A DNA stretch of 12,306 nucleotides from assembly GCA_003162555.1 (NCBI GenBank), contig PMNQ01000169.1:2148-14453 (forward strand), in the 5' to 3' direction. This DNA is from Gammaproteobacteria bacterium. GTDB lineage: Bacteria > Pseudomonadota > Gammaproteobacteria > Steroidobacterales > Steroidobacteraceae. Below the pieces are notes generated by a model that was given only the letters and a program-made list of their open reading frames with translations, had not been told where the DNA came from and made no database searches. Positions 1 to 8,325 of the stretch are shown piece after piece. The number at the start of each line of letters is the position of its first letter. The stretch's first letter is position 1. The translations under genes and the position numbers were made by a program.

Positions 1-846
1 CCGGAGTTCCTGCGCGAGGGCACCGCCGTCGAGGATTTTCATCACCCGCCGAAGACCGTGATCGGCGAACTGGCAGGACGCGGCGGCGAGGCGGTGCTGG
101 CATTGTACGAGGGCATCGACGCACCGGTGTTCCGCGCGACCCTGGAGGTTGCGGAGATGGTCAAGTATGTCGACAACGCCTGGCATGCCATCAAGGTCGG
201 CTTTGCGAACGAAGTGGGGTCGATCTGCAAGGCGATGAAGATCGACAGTGGCGAGGTCATGGACATCTTTTGCAAGGACACAAAGCTCAATATCTCGCCC
301 TACTATCTGCGTCCTGGGTTCGCATTTGGCGGCTCCTGCCTGCCGAAGGACGTCAGGGCACTCCGCTATCGCGCCAGGACACTGGATGTCGAGGTGCCGA
401 TTCTGAACGCGATCCTCGCCAGCAACGAAGCCCACATACAGCGCGGCATTGATCTCGTGCTGCGCCAGGACAAGCGCAGAATTGGTGTGCTTGGCTTCAG
501 TTTCAAGTCGACCACGGATGACCTGCGGGAAAGCCCGGTCGTGGAGCTTATCGAGCGCTTGATCGGCAAGGGCTATGAATTGTCGCTCTATGATCGCAAC
601 GTGAATCTGGCGAGATTGACCGGCGCGAATCGCGACTACATTCTCAATCGGATTCCGCATATCTCGGCGTTGATGCGCGAAAGCATTGACGAAGTGCTGG
701 CTCACTCGCAGGTGATCGTCGTGGGCAATCCGGCCCGGGAGTTTGACCAGCTTGCCACCAAGGTGCGTCCCGAGCAGATCGTGGTGGATCTGGTACGGCT
801 TGGGGGCGCCTTCGACGGCAAGAACTATCAGGGCATCTGCTGGTAG
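1..846 (+). CDS. algD: GDP-mannose 6-dehydrogenase, C-terminal part (5' end outside window)
   Basis: This NAD-dependent cytosolic enzyme oxidises GDP-mannose in two steps to GDP-mannuronate, the precursor of alginate and related uronic-acid exopolysaccharides. Frame 1 is open from the first base and gives 281 residues, against about 436 for AlgD, so the Rossmann NAD-binding N-terminus lies outside the window. Seen here are the central dimerisation helix (VKYVDNAWHAIKVGFANEVG), the active-site motif GGSCLPKD with its catalytic cysteine codon at 337-339, and the C-terminal sugar-nucleotide domain with GFSFKSTTDDLRESPV. The stretch LYDRNVNLARLTGANRDYI and the ending GICW closely match AlgD and separate it from UDP-glucose dehydrogenase. 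No alg8/alg44-type gene follows; the next gene is a regulator 132 bases downstream. The assignment to AlgD is firm, but whether the polymer made is alginate cannot be told from here. Confidence 0.95.
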   Translation, partial: PEFLREGTAVEDFHHPPKTVIGELAGRGGEAVLALYEGIDAPVFRATLEVAEMVKYVDNAWHAIKVGFANEVGSICKAMKIDSGEVMDIFCKDTKLNISPYYLRPGFAFGGSCLPKDVRALRYRARTLDVEVPILNAILASNEAHIQRGIDLVLRQDKRRIGVLGFSFKSTTDDLRESPVVELIERLIGKGYELSLYDRNVNLARLTGANRDYILNRIPHISALMRESIDEVLAHSQVIVVGNPAREFDQLATKVRPEQIVVDLVRLGGAFDGKNYQGICW

Positions 847-978
847 GGCCGACCTGCTCGTAACTGTCAGTCAGTGGGAGTTGCGATGCCGCTTGTCGCG
901 CATTGCAGCAGAACATTACCAGTGCGTCTGTGCGGATTCGAACATACCTGCGGCAGAAACTGGCGTATACGTTTGGCG

Positions 979-2109
979 ATGCTGCAAGAATTCCTTGCAA
1001 CCAACAGTGATGATCTGATCAACCGATGCCGGCAAAAGGCACTTCGGAGGCGCGGCCCTTCGCTCACCGGAACGGCTTTGGAGCACGGCGTTCCGGTGTT
1101 TCTCGATCAATTGATCAGAACCTTGCAAGTCGAGTGTTCAACCAAGCCCATGGGGAGCCATGCGGGTTCCGCGCGCCCGGGTAATGGTGCGGCAAAGCGC
1201 ACCGAAATGGGCAACTCCGCAGTGTTGCATGGCCGCAGCTTCATGCATCAGGGCTTTACGGTGGAACAGGTGGTCCGCAGCTATGGGGACGTGTGCCAGT
1301 CGGTCATGGATCTCGCCTTCGAACGACATGAGCTCATTTCCATCGAAGAGTTTCGAACGCTCAACCGGTGCCTGGATGACGTGATCGCTGACGCCGTCAC
1401 TGAATACTCACGGCAGCTGGGCAGTGACGCCGAAGCCAGGCACGTGGAGATTCTAAATGAGCAAATGGGGCTCTTGAGCAGTGAGTTGCTCGACTTGCTG
1501 CAGACGGCGACTCTGGCAATTGCCGCGATCAAGGTGGGAAACGCGGGCTTGCGTGGCGCTACCGGCACGCTGCTGGATCGTTGCATGATGACAATGCGCG
1601 AGAAGATCGATCTCGCGCTCGCCACTGCTCGTGTTACGGCTGGAATGCCTTTACGGCACCGGCTCATTTCTCTTGCTGATTTTGTCGGCGATATCAAGAG
1701 TTCCGCGATGCTCGAGGCGCAGGCGTCGGGATGCGTGCTGATTGTTCCGGACGTGGACCGGGAGCTTGCCATGGACGTTGATGCGGATATGCTGGGCATT
1801 GCAGTCGCGAAGCTGCTTGAAAATGGCTTCAAGTTCACCAATGCTGGCACCGCGGTTTCACTCAGCGCCTATGCGGCATCGGATCGCGTTCTGATTGAGG
1901 TCGCAGATCACTGCGGCGGTCTCGGTGCGGGCGCTGCTGAGAATATGTTTCGGCCGTTCAGCCAGAATGGCGAGGATCACTCAAAGTTTGTGCACGGGCT
2001 CTCGGTGTGCCAGCGCACCGTGGAAGCCAACAATGGCATTCTTCGCGTTCAGGATATTCCCGGTGCCGGCTGCGTATTCACCATTGACCTGCCGCGGCAC
2101 TCGATGTAG
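979..2109 (+). CDS. Soluble sensor-histidine-kinase-like protein with degenerate catalytic motifs
   Basis: The protein is 376 residues with no signal peptide or membrane segment, so it should be cytosolic. Residues 1-150 resemble the RsbRD-type N-terminal sensor domain (MLQEFLATNSDDLINRCR at the start). A dimerisation helix follows at about 155-215, then a HATPase domain at about 233-373. The N box (ENGFKF, 281-286) and G1 box (DHCGGLG, 310-316) are present. Relatives usually have a phosphorylated His in a HELRN-type motif before the LLNTATLA helix; here it reads SSELLD, with Ser168 in the His position. The usual GLGLS lid motif reads FVHGLS. Autophosphorylation is therefore doubtful, and it may be a pseudokinase or ATP-dependent partner. 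The start at 979 is chosen because family members begin this way. An ATG at 886 with a GGAG at 877-880 would add 31 residues of poor coding character. No response regulator is adjacent. Confidence 0.85.
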   Translation: MLQEFLATNSDDLINRCRQKALRRRGPSLTGTALEHGVPVFLDQLIRTLQVECSTKPMGSHAGSARPGNGAAKRTEMGNSAVLHGRSFMHQGFTVEQVVRSYGDVCQSVMDLAFERHELISIEEFRTLNRCLDDVIADAVTEYSRQLGSDAEARHVEILNEQMGLLSSELLDLLQTATLAIAAIKVGNAGLRGATGTLLDRCMMTMREKIDLALATARVTAGMPLRHRLISLADFVGDIKSSAMLEAQASGCVLIVPDVDRELAMDVDADMLGIAVAKLLENGFKFTNAGTAVSLSAYAASDRVLIEVADHCGGLGAGAAENMFRPFSQNGEDHSKFVHGLSVCQRTVEANNGILRVQDIPGAGCVFTIDLPRHSM

Positions 2110-2161
2110 CCGTGAGAGATGTGAACCGGTGTCGAGCATTGTGAAGCGCGAAACGCCAGCG

Positions 2162-3271
2162 TCAGACCAGCACGGCCTGAACTGGCCGGCGCAGCGAGGA
2201 GGGCATGGGCGGTCCACGACCAAACCGCACGACCAGATCGGGGCGCCGGCCGGTCAATCCTAATGCCGCCGCGAACTGCGGCCGCACCGCCTGCACTTCC
2301 ACCGGCTGGTTCACAAACGCATTGCGGATGCCGAGCGCCGTTGCCTGCAGCGCAAAGCGCTCATAGCAGCGGCCGACTTCAACCCAATGCGCCTTGTCGG
2401 CGGACTCGCCCACGAATACGGCGATACCGGCAGAGCTGCGAAGCTGCCGCGCATATTTGTCGTTCTCGTCCTTCGGCCTGAACAACCAGTCAAAGGCCAG
2501 ATCGCCAAGCCATGTGGGTATGTTCGGGTTTCCCGAAGTGGCGCTGTAGAGCCCGTCTCGCGTGCGAGCCGCCTCGGCGCCATTGAAGCGAATCCAGCTC
2601 TTGAGTTCCCGGACGAATGCCGGGTCCGCCATCTGGGCGGTATTGGCCTGCACGACGTAGTCCAGCACATTTTCAACCGCGGGGCGCCCGGTGATCAGCA
2701 GCATTCGCACATCGCTGGATGTGCCGACGCGCTCGAGCAGGCTGAGTTCCTCGTTGCCCAGCGGCTTCGAGTCGTAGCCACCTCTCGTGCACTGGCGCGC
2801 GGGAATGGCATCGAACAAGGGCGAGACCTCGGCGCTTGTGGGTGCCAGCGCGACACGGATAGTTTCGCGCGTGGCGTCGAAGGCGGCCTCGGCCTTGAGC
2901 CCATGGGCCAATGCGGCATGGACAAGGTTCTCGGTGGCACAGCCCAGCGACACGAAGACGTGATGGTCGTCCGGGTCCACCGCAGGGCAACGCCGTCGTG
3001 AGTCCGGCAGGATGGTGATCGCTTTGGGCTCGAGCGCGAACTTCCAGCATTGGGTGTTGTGACTGGAGGGCGCCAGCGTCGCGCAGCGGACGAGTTCGCG
3101 GCTGAGGGCTACGCCTTCGGGGTCAGCCACAGGGCCGGCGCGCCTGATTTGCGCAGCAACTGCTTCGTAACCATTCGGGTCAGGCGCTGGCGCGCACGCC
3201 GACAACAGCGATGCCCCGCCAATCACACTGGGCGCCAATGCGACGAATCGCCGACGAGAAATATTGACCAC
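2162..3271 (-). CDS. Nitroreductase-fold (Acg-family-like) FMN protein, Tat-exported lipoprotein
   Basis: The protein is 369 residues and starts with GTG preceded by GGAG six bases upstream. Its N-terminus holds a twin-arginine motif (SRRRFV, residues 5-10), a short hydrophobic stretch and a lipobox ending at Cys26 (LLSAC). This suggests folding with cofactor in the cytosol, export by Tat, and anchoring by lipid. The motif LAPSSHNTQCWKF (66-78) is the flavin-contacting segment of Acg-like nitroreductases, and the length suits that two-domain group rather than the roughly 220-residue classical nitroreductases. The tail contains GIRNAFVNQPVEV and RRPDLVVRFGRG, also typical of the group. The substrate is unknown; such proteins may use or store FMN rather than reduce nitro compounds. 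It lies 60 bases after the small lipoprotein gene on the same strand and may be co-transcribed with it. It faces the sensor gene convergently, with 52 bases between the stops and no convincing terminator. Confidence 0.88.
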   Translation of the reverse strand: MVNISRRRFVALAPSVIGGASLLSACAPAPDPNGYEAVAAQIRRAGPVADPEGVALSRELVRCATLAPSSHNTQCWKFALEPKAITILPDSRRRCPAVDPDDHHVFVSLGCATENLVHAALAHGLKAEAAFDATRETIRVALAPTSAEVSPLFDAIPARQCTRGGYDSKPLGNEELSLLERVGTSSDVRMLLITGRPAVENVLDYVVQANTAQMADPAFVRELKSWIRFNGAEAARTRDGLYSATSGNPNIPTWLGDLAFDWLFRPKDENDKYARQLRSSAGIAVFVGESADKAHWVEVGRCYERFALQATALGIRNAFVNQPVEVQAVRPQFAAALGLTGRRPDLVVRFGRGPPMPSSLRRPVQAVLV

Positions 3272-3331
3272 GCCAGGCTCCGCTCTGTGCAGCCACGACG
3301 CATTGCCGGTTTCGATCGGTGCTTGAATGAG

Positions 3332-3700
3332 TCAGCCCCCAGCTGGCAGGCCGACGCCTTGCGTCAGCCCCACCACTATCAAGATCACACCTATGCCAAG
3401 GGCCGTGAATCCGATTAACTCCAGGGTATGCCCACGATTGAATTCCCGTTTTTGAATCGACGCGATCTGGTCAATGGCAATCGACTCATGCTTACCGTGG
3501 ATGACCTTGGGTTCAATCGATGTCACGGTAAATTGGTAAACCTTGTTGTCGACAGTCTCAATCTTCACGCGGTCGCCTGACTTGAGGATCTCGCCGGAAG
3601 CGAGGCCCTGCTGCAGATCGGAGGGGCGGCCAGTGATCGGCCGGAGCGACGTACATCCGGCCACGCAGATGATCAATATCGCAACAGTGAAGCGCTTCAT
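3332..3700 (-). CDS. Small lipoprotein with C-terminal membrane segment, hypothetical
   Basis: The protein is 122 residues. The ATG at 3700 is supported by GGGAGG five bases upstream, and an in-frame extension to 3838 lacks coding character. Residues 1-16 form a lipoprotein signal (MKRFTVAILIICVAGC) with lipobox VAGC and lipidated Cys16. The middle (about 35-90) is rich in beta strands (SGDRVKIETVDNKVYQFTV), like a small barrel or SH3-like fold that holds a turn around KVIHGKH. The C-terminus (about 94-115) is a hydrophobic helix, LIGFTALGIGVILIVVGLTQ, so the protein should be held at the membrane at both ends. Such proteins are common and unnamed in Proteobacteria, and I do not recognise a specific function. 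It sits 232 bases after the aldo/keto reductase gene, far enough to have its own promoter (see 3767-3797), and 60 bases before the nitroreductase-like gene. Confidence 0.8.
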   Translation of the reverse strand: MKRFTVAILIICVAGCTSLRPITGRPSDLQQGLASGEILKSGDRVKIETVDNKVYQFTVTSIEPKVIHGKHESIAIDQIASIQKREFNRGHTLELIGFTALGIGVILIVVGLTQGVGLPAGG

Positions 3701-3766
3701 TGGATCCTCCCTGGAGAGCCCACGACGCGCAAAGCATGCGTGATGCGACGGGACGCGACGAGCAGG

Positions 3767-3797
3767 ATTATACGACAGCATACTGCGCGCCTGTCTG
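3767..3797 (-). promoter_or_regulatory. Possible promoter of the small lipoprotein gene
   Basis: On the minus strand a perfect TATAAT occupies 3772-3767, 66 bases before the ATG at 3700. The -35 side is weak: the best match is CAGACA at 3797-3792, with a 19-base spacer. The exact -10 in an otherwise GC-rich gap of 232 bases makes a promoter plausible, but a start here is not proven. Confidence 0.4.
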
Positions 3798-3932
3798 TTG
3801 CACGACCAATGACGGCAACCCGGAAAGCAATCCGGCACAATTACATACCGCTATTGGCCGATAGCTTCCGTACGCCGCGTGTCAGGCCGAGAGCTTCCTT
3901 CGAGGGATAGAGCTCGTGCATGACCAGCACGG

Positions 3933-5424
<1,492 letters not shown>

Positions 5425-5428
<4 letters not shown>

Positions 5429-6399
5429 CGGGCGGCAGTCCTGCCAGAAGTGAACTTGAGCACCTGCGCTGCACTCCCTGCTGCAGGCGGCGGCCGCAGC
5501 CACTCGCGGCCGCAGGCGAGCAACCCGTGTCGGTCGATGATCACGGCCTGGGCGTTCAGGCACTGAAGCATGCCCAGCACCGCCTGCGGCGCCAGCCGTA
5601 CGACCTTCGTCAGGGCATCGGCTGTCATGCAGTCGGCGGCGAGCACACTAATGCTGCGTTCCCATTCAATGCAAGTCCCGCGATTCGGATCGACCAGCGC
5701 ATCCATACGCGCCCCGTCGATCTGCAATCCGCAGTAGTAACCCGCGGATGTAGCGATCGACGCATCGCTGATTGTGCCCAGATAAAAGAATGCGGTGAGT
5801 TCGTCGGGCGCGCGCACGTGGATCGGTTGCGGTTCGCCAAAACAGCGCAGATCGCCGCCGGCATTGACGACCGCGCTGGCAACGCCGTGCGCGCGTAGTT
5901 CGTCGATGGCGCGATCCACGGCGTAACCTTTCGCGATGCCGCCCAGATCAATCCACCCCGGACGCCGCCAGCGCACCCGTGCATCCGGCAGCAACTCGAG
6001 GTCTCGATACGTGGTGCCAGGCGCAGGTGGACGCGCCGCAACGCGGCTTTGCGGCTTGGGTAGAAACTGATTTTGCACCAGGCTCGCCGCGGTCGCGATG
6101 TCGAAAGCCCCGCCGCACAGGTCGCCGAGCATGCGGGCGGCGCTCAGCACCTCGTAGGTCTCGGCATGAACGCTGAGCACTTCGCCGGCGAGCGCCGCAT
6201 TGATGCGCGACACATCGCTCCGTTCATCGTGGAAGCTCATGCGCCGCTGCACCCGTTCGACGGCGGCGAAGGCCGCGTCGATCGCGGTGTGGAGCGCCGC
6301 CGCATGCAGCGTGGCCGTGGCGCGCACTTCCACCAGCGTGCCGAGCAGCGGGCGCGCGCGGCGCTGCGTGCGTTCAGCGTGCTGCGATGGCGATTGCAT
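5425..6399 (-). CDS. apbE: FAD:protein FMN transferase (ApbE family), without signal peptide
   Basis: ApbE enzymes use FAD to attach FMN covalently to a Thr or Ser of a target protein. This one has 324 residues. Family motifs run in order: RPLLGTLVEV (17-26), MSFHDERSDVSRIN (54-67), the GGAFDI segment (96-101), DLGGIAKGYAVD (151-162), NAGGDLRCFG (179-188), LVDPNRGT (235-242) and the metal-binding end MTADALTK (258-265, with Asp261 and Thr264). The ATG at 6399 lies 26 bases inside the FMN-binding gene, and the ribosome site before it is poor, so coupling is likely. The N-terminus is charged (HAERTQRRARP) with no signal peptide or lipobox, unlike the classical periplasmic ApbE lipoprotein. The natural substrate is very probably the FMN-binding protein encoded just upstream. 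Confidence 0.92.
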
Positions 6400-6901
6400 A
6401 AGTGGCCAGCAGGCGGCGGATGCCGTCGGTGACGTGCTGGCAGGAGAGGGTGGCGCCGCTGATGTTCTGGATATCGCGGCCGCTCTGCACCGCATCGCCG
6501 TGGTGACGGCCGACGAACTGCCCGCGCCAGTGCGCGTTGCGCACCTCGCCGCCGTAGGCCTCGCGGTACTCGAGGATCTCGACCTGGCGCACGCCGCCGT
6601 CCGCGCCGAGCGCGACCGCGTAGGTGATCAGATCATGCTTGCCGATCACGGCATCGACGAAGAAATAACCGTCGTCCGCTTTCCAGGCACGGAGCGAGCC
6701 GGCGTAAACCTTCACGCCCGAGTCGCGCTCGATCGCCGCGATCTGCTCGGCGTTCAGCAGCAGCGGCATGGGCGTCAGCGTGCGCCCGGCGAACATGAGC
6801 TGCTGCGCCTGATCGACGCTCATGTACACCAGCGCGTATACAGGTTGGCACGTAATCGCCGCGGCGACGGGCAGGACGATTACGCGGGCGCCGGGAATCA
6901 T
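6374..6901 (-). CDS. Secreted FMN-binding domain protein, likely flavinylated by ApbE
   Basis: The protein is 175 residues. The ATG at 6901 has GAGGAG seven bases upstream, in the 17-base gap after the porin stop. Residues 1-23 are a hydrophobic leader (MIPGARVIVLPVAAAITCQP, cleavage probably after VYA), placing the mature protein in the periplasm. The C-terminal half is an FMN_bind domain as in NqrC/RnfG. The attachment motif is ISGATLS with Thr151 as the residue expected to carry FMN by a phosphoester bond. The acidic residue usual three places before the Ser is a Gln here (QNISGAT). The stretch FVDAVIGKHDLITYAVALG fits the domain core. Its gene overlaps apbE, the enzyme that would load it. 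I infer a periplasmic one- or two-electron carrier between the membrane protein and the di-heme lipoprotein or a metal substrate. Confidence 0.9.
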   Translation of the reverse strand: MIPGARVIVLPVAAAITCQPVYALVYMSVDQAQQLMFAGRTLTPMPLLLNAEQIAAIERDSGVKVYAGSLRAWKADDGYFFVDAVIGKHDLITYAVALGADGGVRQVEILEYREAYGGEVRNAHWRGQFVGRHHGDAVQSGRDIQNISGATLSCQHVTDGIRRLLATYAIAIAAR

Positions 6902-6918
6902 GCTCAGCTCCTCAAGAC

Positions 6919-8313
6919 TCAGTAGTTCAGACCCAGTCCCAGGTCGAAGCGCGTCAGGTCCGTGTTGGCATCGAAACTCTGGTAGTCGGCCTTGAGGACC
7001 ACGTGCGGTGTCAGATAGAAGTTTGCGCCCAGCGTCCACACGCGATCGTGCGGCAGCGGCCAGGGTTTGCCATCGCTCGCGAGTCCGCCCGGCACGGTCG
7101 TGTAGCCGGTCGGGATGCCGTCGTACGAGTTGCCCATGTCGTAGTGTTCCCAGCGCGCGAAGGGCGCGAGCTTGTAGCCGTTGTGCTGCCACACCGTGTA
7201 CGCGCCCTGCAGATAGTAGCCGAGGAAACTCGCGGGCACCGGATTGGAGGCGCCGGTGTTGATGATATTGTAGGTCGCGGTGTTGGAGATCTGGCCGTGT
7301 GCGTATACGGCCGACAGATCCGCGGCGCCCGGCGTCCAGCGCACATGCCCTTCCCACAGCGTTACGCGCTGGTCCGGGAGTCCGGCCGGAACACTCGGTA
7401 ACGCGGCCTTGCCGGTGAACACGCTGGCGCCAGCCAGCAGGCCTGGCACGCCGCTGTAGTTCAGCGAAACGTACTGCGACAGTTTCTGGCCATTGGCCAG
7501 GCTCAATTCCTGGTGCGTCGCCTGCAACGGCCCGACGCCGTTGTTGATCAGGTCGAGCGCGGTGCGGTACTGCGGATCTTCGGGATTGATGTCCCAGCCG
7601 CCGAGATTCATGCCGGTTGTGAGCCCGACGTCCCAGGTGAGACCGCTCTGCGTGCTGCCATGCAGGGCGACGCCGCCTTCGCGCCAGGTGCTGGGGATGA
7701 TCAGCGTCTCGACGAAGTTGCGCTGCACGCCGTAGAAATTGGTGGGCTCGTGATGCTCGTTCAGCAATCCGGCCGGGATCAGGAACAAGCCCGCCTTGAT
7801 GCTGGCCACGGACGAGAGCTGGTGGTCGACGTAGAACTGCTCGACCTCGAACTCGCCCGCGTCATCCGCCGAGGCCACGCCGTGTTCGACCTCGTACTCG
7901 GAGTTGAACACCGTGCGATCATCGAACCGGTAACCAATGCCGAACACCGCGCGCGCCAGATCGAACTGCGTCAATGCGCCATCATGCGTCGGATGCGTGT
8001 AGTAGACCTCGCCGTAACCCCAGAGGCTCAGGTTTTCGGAGATGCCGCCGGACGGCGCTGCCGCGGCGGCGACTTGCGCCTGCGCAGTTTGCTGCTGTTG
8101 CGCGGCGAGCGCCTCGTTCTGCGCCTTGAGCTGCTGCAGTTGCGTCTTCATCACGTCGAGCTGCTGCTGCATGAGCTCGACCTGCTGCTCGAGCTTCTGC
8201 TCAGTACTGGAGCCGGCGCTCGTCGCATCGGCAGCGTACGAGGCCGCTGCGGGCAGCAGCGCGGCAGCAATCAGGATCAGCGTGGACCGGGTGTTCAATG
8301 CGGCGGGCTTCAT
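6919..8313 (-). CDS. Outer-membrane porin with N-terminal coiled coil
   Basis: The protein is 464 residues, read from the ATG at 8313. The GAGGA that serves it overlaps the stop codon of the upstream peroxidase gene. Residues 1-27 are a signal peptide (cleavage after SYA). Residues 38-82 form a Gln- and Leu-rich coiled coil (ELMQQQLDVMKTQLQQLKAQ) that probably trimerises the protein or spans the periplasm, as in phosphate-selective (OprO/OprP-like) and related porins. The rest has alternating strands typical of a beta barrel (LWGYGEVYYTHPTHDG, FARWEHYDM, LTPHVVLKADYQSFD) and ends in LGLGLNY, an aromatic C-terminus recognised by the barrel assembly machinery. The solute is unknown. Its place in a probably Fur-controlled operon points to passage of a metal chelate or a redox-active small molecule, which is inference. 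Confidence 0.88.
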   Translation of the reverse strand: MKPAALNTRSTLILIAAALLPAAASYAADATSAGSSTEQKLEQQVELMQQQLDVMKTQLQQLKAQNEALAAQQQQTAQAQVAAAAAPSGGISENLSLWGYGEVYYTHPTHDGALTQFDLARAVFGIGYRFDDRTVFNSEYEVEHGVASADDAGEFEVEQFYVDHQLSSVASIKAGLFLIPAGLLNEHHEPTNFYGVQRNFVETLIIPSTWREGGVALHGSTQSGLTWDVGLTTGMNLGGWDINPEDPQYRTALDLINNGVGPLQATHQELSLANGQKLSQYVSLNYSGVPGLLAGASVFTGKAALPSVPAGLPDQRVTLWEGHVRWTPGAADLSAVYAHGQISNTATYNIINTGASNPVPASFLGYYLQGAYTVWQHNGYKLAPFARWEHYDMGNSYDGIPTGYTTVPGGLASDGKPWPLPHDRVWTLGANFYLTPHVVLKADYQSFDANTDLTRFDLGLGLNY

Positions 8314-8325
8314 GGAGTGCAATCC

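Noticed and set aside
886..978. Longer N-terminus for the sensor-like protein, with a GGAG before ATG 886
   Set aside because: Codons here (AGA, ACA, TTA, ATA) are unlike the gene, and relatives begin at the MLQEFL position; it is kept only as an alternative.
3820..3860. Short hairpins (CCGGA/TCCGG and GCTAT/ATAGC) after the aldo/keto reductase gene
   Set aside because: Five-base stems without T tracts are not convincing terminators.
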